Below are positions 25,858 to 33,899 of a stretch of DNA of 64,000 nucleotides, one piece after another. This DNA is from Candidatus Allofournierella merdigallinarum. Lineage in GTDB: Bacteria; Bacillota; Clostridia; Oscillospirales; Ruminococcaceae. The notes under the pieces were generated by a model. It had not been told where the DNA came from and made no database searches. It saw only the letters and a program-made list of their open reading frames with translations. Made by a program: the position numbers and the translations under genes. Each line of letters starts with the position of its first letter. Position 1 is the stretch's first letter. The stretch is taken from the NCBI GenBank assembly GCA_019117205.1, contig DXAC01000011.1, positions 33,614 to 97,613 on the forward strand, in the 5' to 3' direction.

Positions 25858-27462
25858 ATGGCAAAGCATATTTTCGTCACCGGCGGCGTGGTATCCGGCC
25901 TGGGAAAAGGCATCAGCGCGGCCAGCCTGGGCCGGCTGCTCAAGGCGCGGGGCCTCAAGGTGGCGGCGCAAAAGCTGGACCCCTACATCAACGTGGACCC
26001 GGGCACCATGAGCCCGTTCCAGCACGGGGAGGTGTTCGTCACCGAGGACGGCGTGGAGACCGACCTGGACCTGGGCCACTACGAGCGGTTCATCGACGAG
26101 GACTTGAACAAGCTCTCCAACCTCACAAGCGGCCGGGTGTTCTGGAACGTGCTCCACAAGGAGCGGGCGGGGGAGTACCTGGGCCGCACGGTGCAGACCA
26201 TCCCCCACATCACCGGGGAGATCAAGCAGTTCGTCTACGGCCTGGCGGACTACACCCGCGCGGATGTGGTCATCACCGAGATCGGCGGCACCATCGGCGA
26301 CATCGAGAGCCAGCCCTTTTTGGAGGCTCTGCGCCAGATCAGCCGGGAAAAGGGTCGGGAGAACTGTATGTTCCTCCATGTGGTGCTGGTGCCCTGGCTG
26401 AAATGCTCCGGCGAGCACAAGACGAAACCCGCCCAGCACTCGGTGCGGGAGCTGCAGAGCATGGGCATCATGCCGGATGTGATCATCGCCCGGTGTGACG
26501 AGCCGCTGGAGGAGGGCATCCTGCAAAAGCTTGCCGCGTTCTGCAATGTGGAGCCGGACTGCGTCATCGAGAACCGCACCCTGGGCAGCCTCTACGAGGT
26601 GCCGCTGATGCTCCACGCCGCCGGCCTGGACGAGCTGGTCTGCCGGCGGCTGGGCTTTGTGACCCCCGCCCCCGACCTGGCAGGCTGGCAGGCCCTGTGC
26701 CGGCGCATCGGCCACCTGGAGAAAAAGGTGAACATCGCCATCGTGGGCAAGTATGTGGAGCTGCACGATGCTTATCTCTCGGTGGTGGAGGCGCTGCACC
26801 ACGCGGGCTTTGCCAACGGGGCCGCCGTGCAGCTGGACTGGGTGGATTCCGAGACCCTTACCCCCGAAACGGTGGACGAGCGCCTGGCGGGGGTGGACGG
26901 CGTGCTGGTGCCCGGCGGCTTTGGAAAGCGGGGCATCGAGGGCATGGTGGTCGCGGCGGACTGGGCCCGGCGCACCGGCACCCCCTATTTCGGTATCTGC
27001 CTGGGGCTGCAGATCGCGGTGATCGCCGCCGCCCGGGCCCTGGCCGGGCTGCCCTCGGCCAACTCCCGGGAGTTCGAGCCGGAGGGAGCCGCCTGCGTCA
27101 TCGACCTGATGCCCGACCAGCAGGGCAACCTGCCCAAGGGCGGCACCATGCGGCTGGGGGCCTGGCCCTGCGCGGTGCAGCCGGGCACCCTGCTGGAGCG
27201 CATCTACGGCCAGCCCCTTATCAGCGAGCGGCACCGCCACCGGTACGAGGTGAGCAACGACTTCCGCGCCGCCCTGGCCGGGGCAGGGGTGGTGTTCAGC
27301 GGTCTCTCGCCGGACGGGCGGCTGGTGGAGGCCATGGAGCTGCCCGGCCACCCGTTCTATCTGGGGGTGCAGTACCACCCGGAGTTCAAGAGCCGGCCGG
27401 ACAGGCCCCAGCCCATCTTCCGGGCGTTCGTGGCCGCCGCCCTGGCCCGCAAAAACGCATAA
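25858..27462 (+). CDS. pyrG: CTP synthase
   Basis: A 534-residue CTP synthase of normal length: N-terminal synthetase domain (FVTGGVVSGLGKGISAASLG; LDPYINVDPGTMSP) and C-terminal class I glutaminase domain with the nucleophile Cys near residue 381 (YFGICLGLQ) and the His-x-Glu pair in QYHPEFKSRP. It aminates UTP with glutamine nitrogen. It has its own promoter and attenuator of the local nitrogen type. Confidence 0.97.
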   Translation: MAKHIFVTGGVVSGLGKGISAASLGRLLKARGLKVAAQKLDPYINVDPGTMSPFQHGEVFVTEDGVETDLDLGHYERFIDEDLNKLSNLTSGRVFWNVLHKERAGEYLGRTVQTIPHITGEIKQFVYGLADYTRADVVITEIGGTIGDIESQPFLEALRQISREKGRENCMFLHVVLVPWLKCSGEHKTKPAQHSVRELQSMGIMPDVIIARCDEPLEEGILQKLAAFCNVEPDCVIENRTLGSLYEVPLMLHAAGLDELVCRRLGFVTPAPDLAGWQALCRRIGHLEKKVNIAIVGKYVELHDAYLSVVEALHHAGFANGAAVQLDWVDSETLTPETVDERLAGVDGVLVPGGFGKRGIEGMVVAADWARRTGTPYFGICLGLQIAVIAAARALAGLPSANSREFEPEGAACVIDLMPDQQGNLPKGGTMRLGAWPCAVQPGTLLERIYGQPLISERHRHRYEVSNDFRAALAGAGVVFSGLSPDGRLVEAMELPGHPFYLGVQYHPEFKSRPDRPQPIFRAFVAAALARKNA

Positions 27463-27494
27463 AAAGCAGCGCCCCGGGGATCTCCCCGGGGCGC
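27461..27494. terminator. Bidirectional terminator between pyrG and dapL
   Basis: Perfect hairpin GCGCCCCGGGGA/TCCCCGGGGCGC (27469-27494). On the minus strand it is followed by TGCTTTTT, so it mainly ends dapL transcription; it also stops pyrG. Confidence 0.8.
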
Positions 27495-27512
27495 CGGTTC
27501 ATGTAAAGGATA

Positions 27513-28700
27513 TCAGCTTTGCAGCCATGCGCGCAGCCGTTCCATGGCGGCGCGGGCGTTCTCCTCGCCGGAAAAGGCCGAAAGGCGGAAGTACCCTTTG
27601 CCGTTTTCCCCAAAGCCGCTGCCCGGCGTGCCGATGATGCCGGCGTTTTCCAAAAGAGCGTCGAAGAACCGCCAGGAGTCCTGCCTGCCCGGGCACTCCA
27701 TCCAGATGTAGGGGGAGTTTTTGCCGCCGCAGTACCAGACGCCCAGCTCCTCCAGCGCCCCGGCCACGACGGAGGCGGCTTTCAGGTAGGCGTCGATGTC
27801 CTCCTTACAGGCGGCCATGCCCGCGGGGGTGAACACCGCCTCGGCGGCCCGCTGGACGGGGTAGGCCACCCCGTTCATCTTGGTACACTGGCGGCGCAGC
27901 CACATCTGCCGCAGGCTTTTGCCCTCCCGCACAAGGGCCTGGGGCACCACGGTGTAGCCGCAGCGCATACCGGTGAAGCCGGCGGTCTTGCTCAGGCTGC
28001 ACACCTCGATGGCGCAGCGCTCGGCGCCCTTTACCTGGTAGATGCTGTGGGGCAGCTCCTCCCGGATAAAGCACTCGTAGGCAGCGTCGTACAGGATCAC
28101 GGCATCGTTTGCAAGGGCCCAGTCCACCCAGACGGCAAGCTGCTCTTTGGTGTAGGCCGCGCCGGTGGGGTTCGCCGGGCTGCAAAGGTACACCAGGTCG
28201 GCGCGCAGGTCCTCGCCGGGCAGGGGAGCGAAACCGTTCTCCCGGGTGGCGGCAAGGTATTCAACTTTACGCCCTGCCATCAGGTTGGAATCACGGTAGA
28301 CGGGGTATACCGGGTCGGGCAGCAGCACCCGGCAATCCTGGGAGAACAGGTCCGGCAGGTTGCCCAGGTCGCTTTTGGCCCCGTCGCTGATGAAGATGTC
28401 TCCGGCGTCAAGCTGCACGCCAAAGACGGCGTAGTGGGCCTGCACCGCCCGGCGCAAAAAGTCATAGCCCTGCTCGGGGCCGTAGCCGTGGAAGCTCTCG
28501 GCGCGGGTCTGTTCCTCGGCGGCTTTTTTCAGCGCCTCGATCACCGGGCGGCACAGGGGCCGGGTCACGTCGCCGATGCCCATGGGGATGAGCTGTCGCT
28601 CCGGGTGGGCGGCGCGGAAAGCCGCCACCCGCCGGGCCACCTCGCTGAACAGGTAGCTTTGGGGGATCGCGTCAAAGGAGTGGTTGATGATCTGGCTCAT
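27513..28700 (-). CDS. dapL: LL-diaminopimelate aminotransferase
   Basis: A 395-residue class I/II aminotransferase matching DapL: IPMGIGDVTRPL near the N-terminus, GYGPEQGYDFLR, SDGAKSDLGNLPDLF and the PLP lysine in SLSKTAGFTGMRCGY. It transfers nitrogen from glutamate to tetrahydrodipicolinate to give LL-diaminopimelate for lysine and cell wall. Start ATG 28700 follows GGAAAGGAAC; the extended frame would cover the leader hairpin. It has its own attenuator leader of the nitrogen type. Confidence 0.95.
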   Translation of the reverse strand: MSQIINHSFDAIPQSYLFSEVARRVAAFRAAHPERQLIPMGIGDVTRPLCRPVIEALKKAAEEQTRAESFHGYGPEQGYDFLRRAVQAHYAVFGVQLDAGDIFISDGAKSDLGNLPDLFSQDCRVLLPDPVYPVYRDSNLMAGRKVEYLAATRENGFAPLPGEDLRADLVYLCSPANPTGAAYTKEQLAVWVDWALANDAVILYDAAYECFIREELPHSIYQVKGAERCAIEVCSLSKTAGFTGMRCGYTVVPQALVREGKSLRQMWLRRQCTKMNGVAYPVQRAAEAVFTPAGMAACKEDIDAYLKAASVVAGALEELGVWYCGGKNSPYIWMECPGRQDSWRFFDALLENAGIIGTPGSGFGENGKGYFRLSAFSGEENARAAMERLRAWLQS

Positions 28701-28726
28701 AGCTGGTTCCTTTCCGCCAAAAGGCC

Positions 28727-28823
28727 GAAAATAAGCAAACGGCGACCTGGCCGGCCCGCGAAACGGGCGGCAGGAACGCCGTTGTTCGCTTTTCAGCATA
28801 CCACCGCCGCCGCCGGTTGTCAA
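28727..28823 (-). promoter_or_regulatory. dapL promoter and ANTAR-type attenuator leader
   Basis: Minus strand: TTGACA (28818-28823), 17-base spacer, TATGCT (28795-28800). Seven bases later is the hairpin GAAC-AACGGC-GTTC (28774-28787), overlapping the 5' arm of a terminator (28778-28791 with about 28731-28744) that ends in TTATTTT. Same class as the other leaders. Confidence 0.83.
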
Positions 28824-28871
28824 CGGGGCGGCCGCGCACAGAAAAATCGGCAAAAAACACCCCGCGCCCCC

Positions 28872-28967
28872 TTGACGGGCCGCCCGCGAGCGGCTATAAT
28901 ACAGCTGTTGAAACAGCAAAGGCGCTGCGTTCTCTACCAAGGGCAACGTGGCGCCTTTCCCGTTTTA
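28872..28967 (+). promoter_or_regulatory. glnA promoter and ANTAR-type attenuator leader
   Basis: TTGACG (28872-28877), 17-base spacer, TATAAT (28895-28900). Thirteen bases later is the hairpin CAGC-AAAGGC-GCTG (28914-28927). Its loop starts the terminator arm AAAGGCGC (28918-28925), which pairs with GCGCCTTT (28951-28958), followed by CCCGTTTT. The leader would make the glnA-ANTAR operon autoregulated. Confidence 0.83.
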
Positions 28968-28992
28968 TCCCCGGTTTAAGGAGGTCTCCCTT

Positions 28993-30303
28993 ATGAGTCA
29001 CAGCCTCGAGCAGCTCCTCCAGTTCGTGGAGGAAAACGACATCAAATTTATCCGGCTGGCGTTCTGCGATATGTTCGGCGTGCAGAAGAACATCGCCATC
29101 ATGTCCAGCCAGCTGCGCCACGCGGCCGAGCAGGGGGTGTCCTTTGACGCCTCCGCCATTCCGGGCTTTGGCAATGTGGCCGAGTCCGACCTGTTCCTCG
29201 CGCCGGACCTGGACACCTTTGCCCTGTTGCCCTGGCGGCCCAGCGAGGGCTGTGTGGGCCGGCTGTTCTGCAACGTGCGCTATCCGGACGGCCGCCCGTT
29301 CGAGGGGGACGGCCGCACGCTGCTGCGCCGGGCGGAGCAAAAGGCCGCCGGGGCGGGGTACCGCTTTTTGCTGGGGCCGGAATGTGAGTTCTACCTGTTT
29401 GAGACCGACGAGCGGGGCCTGCCCACCCGCGTCCCCTTTGACGAGGCGGGCTATTTCGACCTGGCTCCCATCGACCGGGGGGAGAACGTGCGCCGTCACA
29501 TCTGCCTGACGCTGGAGGAGATGGGCATCCAGCCCGAGCGCAGCCACCACGAGCAGGGACCGGGGCAGAACGAGATCGACTTCCGGTGCGCCTCGCCCCT
29601 GCAGGCGGCGGACGACCTGATGACGGTGCACACCGCTGTGAAAGCCATCGCCGGCCAGCACGGCCTGTTCGCCTCCTTTTTGCCCAAGCCCCTGCCCGGA
29701 AAAAGCGGCAGCGGGCTGCATCTGAACTTCTCTTTGCTCAAAGAGGGACGCAACCTCTTTGAAAACTTCGAGGAGAGCCCGGACCCGGTGGCCGCCGCCT
29801 TTCTGGCGGGCATCCTGCGCCGGGTGCCGGAGCTGACGGTGTTCACCAATCCCCTGCCGGGCTCCTATCTGCGGCTGGGCTGCTGTGAGGCGCCGGACAC
29901 TGTGAGCTGGTCCTGCCAGAACCGGTCCTCGCTGGTGCGGGTGCCGGCGGCCACCGGTATGGACTGCCGCATGGAGCTCCGCAGCCCCGACCCGGCCTGC
30001 AACCCCTACTATGTCACCGCCCTGCTGCTGGAGGCGGGCATGGAGGGCGTGCGGGACGGCCTGCCGCTGCCTCCCGCCGCCGACCGCGACCTCTTCGCCG
30101 GCGCCCGGCCGGTGTGCGCCACCCTACCGGCCAGCCTGGCCCAGGCGGTGAAGACCGCCCGGGAGAGCGACTTTTTGCGCCGGACGCTGCCCGGGCGGCT
30201 GCTGGACACCTACCTTGCCCAGAAGCAGCGGGAGGCCGCCGCCTGCGCCGGCGCGCCGGATCCCCACGAATACGAGATGCAGCAGTATTTCGAGCGGGTG
30301 TAA
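28993..30303 (+). CDS. glnA: Glutamine synthetase type I
   Basis: A 436-residue GSI of the shorter kind: N-terminal beta-grasp domain (IKFIRLAFCDMFGVQKNI) and catalytic domain with GPECEFYLFE, HHEQGPGQNEIDF and SGSGLHLNFSL. ATG 28993 follows a perfect AAGGAGGT. It is followed by an ANTAR regulator 36 bases downstream, the glnA-nitR order known from Clostridium. The cell has both GSI and GSIII in one cluster, both with the same leader element. Confidence 0.96.
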   Translation: MSHSLEQLLQFVEENDIKFIRLAFCDMFGVQKNIAIMSSQLRHAAEQGVSFDASAIPGFGNVAESDLFLAPDLDTFALLPWRPSEGCVGRLFCNVRYPDGRPFEGDGRTLLRRAEQKAAGAGYRFLLGPECEFYLFETDERGLPTRVPFDEAGYFDLAPIDRGENVRRHICLTLEEMGIQPERSHHEQGPGQNEIDFRCASPLQAADDLMTVHTAVKAIAGQHGLFASFLPKPLPGKSGSGLHLNFSLLKEGRNLFENFEESPDPVAAAFLAGILRRVPELTVFTNPLPGSYLRLGCCEAPDTVSWSCQNRSSLVRVPAATGMDCRMELRSPDPACNPYYVTALLLEAGMEGVRDGLPLPPAADRDLFAGARPVCATLPASLAQAVKTARESDFLRRTLPGRLLDTYLAQKQREAAACAGAPDPHEYEMQQYFERV

Positions 30304-30339
30304 GACCCACACTTATCCGTACAAGAGGGGGGTGATGGT

Positions 30340-30912
30340 ATGGCCGGGGTGCTGATCGTCGGCGACAGACAATACCACGAGGCGCTCAAGGCGGTGTTTG
30401 CCGCGTCGGGCCAGGCCGCCCTCTGCTGCGCCAGCGCGGGGGAGGCCCGCCGGGCCCTCTCAGCGGGCGGCTTCGGGCTGCTGGTGGTCAACGCCCCGCT
30501 GACGGACGAATTTGGCCGGGAGCTGGCCATCCAGGCGGTGGAAAGCGGCCTGGACGCCATCCTGCTCTGTGCCGCGCCCCAGGCGGACAAGATCGCCGCC
30601 GGCCTGGAAAAGCACGGGGTGCTGGTGCTGCCAAAGCCCCTGTCCCGCCAGCAGGCGGCGTTCACCCTGCGGCTGCTGCGGGCAGGCTGCCAGCGGATGC
30701 AGAAGATCCTGGACCAGAACCGCCGGCTCACCAAGCGGCTGGACGAGGCGCGGGTGCTCTGCCAGGCAAAATGCCTGCTGGCGCTCCATGCCGGCCTCAC
30801 CGAGGAGGAGGCCCACCGTTTCATCGAAAAGCGGGCCATGGACGCCCGTATCTCCAGCCGGGAGGCCGCACAGGCGGTCATCCGCACCTACGACAACAGC
30901 GAAACGCCGTAA
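30340..30912 (+). CDS. ANTAR-domain antitermination regulator (NitR-like)
   Basis: A 190-residue protein: a receiver-like fold (about 1-120), a linker coiled coil (about 120-140) and a C-terminal ANTAR RNA-binding domain (about 140-185; KCLLALHAGLTEEEAHRFIE then KRAMDARISS). The usual phosphorylated Asp is replaced by Asn in LLVVNAPL, so it is a pseudo-receiver that cannot be phosphorylated in the normal way. ANTAR proteins bind hexaloop hairpins in leaders and prevent termination. It is co-transcribed with glnA and is the natural partner of the six leaders in this window. Confidence 0.92.
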   Translation: MAGVLIVGDRQYHEALKAVFAASGQAALCCASAGEARRALSAGGFGLLVVNAPLTDEFGRELAIQAVESGLDAILLCAAPQADKIAAGLEKHGVLVLPKPLSRQQAAFTLRLLRAGCQRMQKILDQNRRLTKRLDEARVLCQAKCLLALHAGLTEEEAHRFIEKRAMDARISSREAAQAVIRTYDNSETP

Positions 30913-30935
30913 AAGCGGCCATCCATCCGTCACAG

Positions 30936-31004
30936 CAGGGCAAAGGCGCCCGCCGGGCAAGGGGAGATCTCCCTTTTGCCGCGGGCGCCTTTGCCCTGTT
31001 TTTT
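30936..31004 (+). promoter_or_regulatory. Attenuator with ANTAR-type hexaloop before the amidotransferase-hisFH genes
   Basis: Hairpin GGGC-AAAGGC-GCCC (30938-30951) overlaps the 5' arm of an 18-bp terminator stem (30936-30953 with 30981-30998) followed by six T. I see no clear promoter just upstream, so it may work on transcripts reading through from glnA. It also acts as the terminator of glnA-ANTAR. Confidence 0.78.
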
Positions 31005-31034
31005 ATCCAATGTCTCAAAAAAGGAGCGTTCGCC

Positions 31035-32402
31035 ATGGAAAAGCTTCCCCGCTACATCCCCATCGACTACGCGAAATACGCACCGGGCCTGCCGGAAGAA
31101 CAGCGCGAGGCCTTTTTCGGCCTGCCCCGGCAGGTGCGCTTTTGTGCGGATTGTGTAATGAGCAACCAGAAGCCCAACAGCTGCTACGAGTTCGAGCACA
31201 CCATCCACTCGAAGAAAAAGACCATGGTCATCCAGCCGGACGGCGTCTGCGACGCCTGCCACGCCTGCCGCAACAAGCAGGGCAGGATCGACTGGGCCGA
31301 CCGGGAGCGCCAGCTGCGGGAGCTGTGCGACCGCTACCGCAAGACCGACGGCAGCTACGACTGCCTGGTGCCGGGCAGCGGCGGCAAGGACAGCTTCTAT
31401 GCCGCCCATCTGCTGAAATACAAGTATGGTATGCACCCCCTCACCGTCACCTGGGCGCCCCACATCTACACCCCCTGGGGCTGGCAGAACTTCGAGGCCT
31501 GGATCCACGCGGGCTTTGACAACTACCTGTGTACCCCCAACGGCCTGACCCACCGGCTGCTCACCCGGCTGGCCACCGAGAATTTGTTCCATCCTTTCCA
31601 GCCTTTCATCCTGGGGCAAAAGCAGCTGGCCCCCAAGATCGCGGCCAGGTTCGGCATCCCGCTGGTGTTCTACGGCGAGAACGAGGCGGAGTTCGGCAAC
31701 CCCATCGCCGACAACGACAGCGCGTTGCGGGACGAACACTTTTTCGCCACCAACGACTTCGATCACATCTACCTGGGGGGCGTGTCCCTGCGCCAGCTGG
31801 AGGAGGACTTCGGGGTGGACAAGGCGGACCTTGCCCTTTACCTGCCCAGCGAAACCTCCGACATGGAGAAGAACCACATCCAGGTACACTACATGGGCTA
31901 TTACGAAAAATGGCATCCCCAGGGGGCTTACTACTACGCGGTGGAGCACGGCGGCTTTGTGCCCAGCCCCGAGCGCACGGCGGGCACCTACTCCAAATAC
32001 AACTCCATCGACGACAAGGTGGACGACTTCTTCTACTACACCACCTACATCAAATACGGCATCGGCCGCTGTACCTACGACGCGGCCCAGGAGATACGCA
32101 ACGGCGAGATCACCCGGGAAGAGGGGGTGGCCCTTTGCAAAAAGTTCGACGGGGAATTCCCCGCCCGCTTCGCCCGGGAGTTTTTCCGGTACATCTCCAT
32201 CGACAAAAAGCACTTTGGCGCCGCCGCCGACTGCTTCGAGCAGCCGGAGATGGATCTGGACTACTTCATGCACCTGGCCGACCGGTTCCGCTCGCCTCAT
32301 CTTTGGCAGTATGAGAACGGCCGCTGGAGCCTGCGGCACACCCCCTTTGCGGGCCAGAGCCTCTGCGCCTTTGGCGCGCCGCCCCGGGAGGAAGAGCTAT
32401 GA
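31035..32402 (+). CDS. N-acetyl sugar amidotransferase (WbpG/PseA family)
   Basis: A 455-residue protein with a Cys-rich N-terminus (CADCVMSN; CDACHAC) and a pyrophosphate loop PGSGGKDSFY, as in WbpG, LegG-like and PseA enzymes. With a HisF/HisH pair it turns a UDP- or CMP-sugar acetamido group into an acetamidino group using glutamine ammonia. ATG 31035 follows AAAAAGGAG. The hisF gene overlaps by four bases, hisH follows, so the trio forms one enzyme system. No other surface-sugar genes lie nearby. The upstream attenuator ties it to the nitrogen genes. Confidence 0.88.
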   Translation: MEKLPRYIPIDYAKYAPGLPEEQREAFFGLPRQVRFCADCVMSNQKPNSCYEFEHTIHSKKKTMVIQPDGVCDACHACRNKQGRIDWADRERQLRELCDRYRKTDGSYDCLVPGSGGKDSFYAAHLLKYKYGMHPLTVTWAPHIYTPWGWQNFEAWIHAGFDNYLCTPNGLTHRLLTRLATENLFHPFQPFILGQKQLAPKIAARFGIPLVFYGENEAEFGNPIADNDSALRDEHFFATNDFDHIYLGGVSLRQLEEDFGVDKADLALYLPSETSDMEKNHIQVHYMGYYEKWHPQGAYYYAVEHGGFVPSPERTAGTYSKYNSIDDKVDDFFYYTTYIKYGIGRCTYDAAQEIRNGEITREEGVALCKKFDGEFPARFAREFFRYISIDKKHFGAAADCFEQPEMDLDYFMHLADRFRSPHLWQYENGRWSLRHTPFAGQSLCAFGAPPREEEL

Positions 32403-33178
32403 GCAAAAAACTGCGCCTGATCGCCCGGCTGGACGTGAAAGACGACCATCTGGTGAAAGGCATCCAGTATGAGGGTCTCCGCAAGCTGGGCGACCCCCAC
32501 GACTTCGCCCGCCGGTATTACGAGCAGGGGGTGGACGAGCTTTTGTACCTGGACACGGTGGCCAGCCTCTACGAGCGCAACAACCTGGGGGACATTTTGC
32601 GTCGCACCACCGCCGACGTGTTCATCCCCATCACCGCCGGGGGCGGCCTGCGAAGCGCGGAGGACGTGGGCGCGGTGCTGAAAGCCGGGGCGGACAAGGC
32701 CGCAGTGAACACCGCCGCCCTGCGCCGGCCGCAGCTCATCACCGAGATCGCCCGGGCCTACGGCAGCCAGTGTGTGGTGGTGAGCATCCAGGCCAAGCGC
32801 CGGGACCCGGCCCGCCCGGAAGCGGGCTGGGAAGCCTATTATGACAACGGCCGGGAGCACTCCGGCCGGGACGTGCTGGAATGGGCCCGTCAGGCGGCGG
32901 CCCTGGGCGCGGGGGAGCTTTTGCTCACCGGGGTGGACAAGGAGGGCTTTCGCCGGGGCATGGACCAGCAACTCATCGCCGCGGTGGCGGAGCTGGTGGA
33001 TATACCGGTGATCGCCGCCGGCGGCGCGGGCAGCGCCGACGATCTTGTCCTTGCCGCGAAAAACGGCGCGGACGCGGTGGCGGTGGGCAGTATGCTCCAC
33101 TACGGCGACAGCGGGGTGCCGGCCCTGAAAAGATGGCTGCTGGACGGCGGCGTGGAGGTGAGACGATGGGAGCTGTGA
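32399..33178 (+). CDS. hisF: HisF-like cyclase subunit of the amidotransferase system
   Basis: A 259-residue HisF-type barrel (RLIARLDVKDDHLVKGIQYE; PITAGGGLRSAEDVGAVL; VIAAGGAGSADDL). Classical HisF makes imidazole glycerol phosphate; homologues next to WbpG-type enzymes instead pass ammonia from HisH to the sugar enzyme. The ATGA overlap with the amidotransferase and the absence of other his genes favour the second role (the WbpG-HisH2-HisF2 arrangement). It starts RLIARLDVK, not the usual RIIPCLDVK. Confidence 0.88.
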   Translation: MSKKLRLIARLDVKDDHLVKGIQYEGLRKLGDPHDFARRYYEQGVDELLYLDTVASLYERNNLGDILRRTTADVFIPITAGGGLRSAEDVGAVLKAGADKAAVNTAALRRPQLITEIARAYGSQCVVVSIQAKRRDPARPEAGWEAYYDNGREHSGRDVLEWARQAAALGAGELLLTGVDKEGFRRGMDQQLIAAVAELVDIPVIAAGGAGSADDLVLAAKNGADAVAVGSMLHYGDSGVPALKRWLLDGGVEVRRWEL

Positions 33179-33807
33179 TAACGGTGGTGGATTACGGCCG
33201 CAGCAACCTGCTCAGCGTGCGGCGGGCGCTGGAGCACTGCGGCGCGCAGGTGCGCTTTGCCAGCGCGCCGGAGGAAGTCCTCCGGGCACAGGCGCTGGTG
33301 CTGCCCGGCGTGGGGGCCTTTGCCGACGGCATGGAGCAGCTGCGCCGGCAGGGCCTGGCGGGGCCCATCCGCCAAAAGGCAGGGGAGGGCACGCCGCTGC
33401 TGGGCATCTGCCTGGGGATGCAGATGTTGCTGGAGGCGGGCGTGGAGGGCGGCCTCACAGAGGGGCTGGGCCTCATCGCCGGCCAGGTGGGCCCCCTGCC
33501 GGACAAAACAGCGGACGGCGCGCCCCTGAAAGTGCCCCACGTGGGCTGGGGCGCCTTGACCCTTGCGCCAAGCGGCGCGTCGGGCCTGCTGCGGGGCACA
33601 AGGCAGGGGGACGAGGTCTATTTCGTCCACAGCTTCGCGGCGCGGCCCGCCCGCCGGGAGGACTGTGCCGCCACGGTGGAATACGGTGGCCACACCGTCT
33701 GCGCTGCGGTGGCGCGGGGGAATGTGACCGGCTTGCAGTTCCACCCGGAAAAAAGCGGCCCTGTGGGGCTTTGCATGATCCGGGCGTTTGTGGAGAGCAT
33801 CGGCTGA
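33166..33807 (+). CDS. hisH: HisH-like glutamine amidotransferase subunit
   Basis: A 213-residue class I glutaminase: VVDYGRSNLLSV at the start, nucleophile Cys in LGICLGMQML, and the His/Glu pair in GLQFHPEKSG. It releases ammonia from glutamine for the HisF-like partner. ATG 33166 lies 13 bases inside hisF behind a perfect GGAGGTGA; the longer frame inside hisF is not real. Confidence 0.92.
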   Translation: MGAVITVVDYGRSNLLSVRRALEHCGAQVRFASAPEEVLRAQALVLPGVGAFADGMEQLRRQGLAGPIRQKAGEGTPLLGICLGMQMLLEAGVEGGLTEGLGLIAGQVGPLPDKTADGAPLKVPHVGWGALTLAPSGASGLLRGTRQGDEVYFVHSFAARPARREDCAATVEYGGHTVCAAVARGNVTGLQFHPEKSGPVGLCMIRAFVESIG

Positions 33808-33837
33808 CCGCTTTTGCGCCGGGTGGCGCGGCGCGAG

Positions 33838-33867
33838 TTGACTGGGCGGCGTCGGGTGTTCTATAAT
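33838..33867 (+). promoter_or_regulatory. Promoter of the EFR1-type ferredoxin gene
   Basis: TTGACT (33838-33843), 18-base spacer, TATAAT (33862-33867), 32 bases before the ATG. No hexaloop or attenuator follows. Confidence 0.75.
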
Positions 33868-33899
33868 GGGAAAAAGCGACCGAAAGGGGGCGCTCATTC

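Noticed and set aside
32399..33807. HisF/HisH as histidine biosynthesis enzymes
   Set aside because: No other his genes lie here and the genes overlap with a WbpG-type amidotransferase, which uses such a pair; a role in histidine synthesis cannot be fully excluded.
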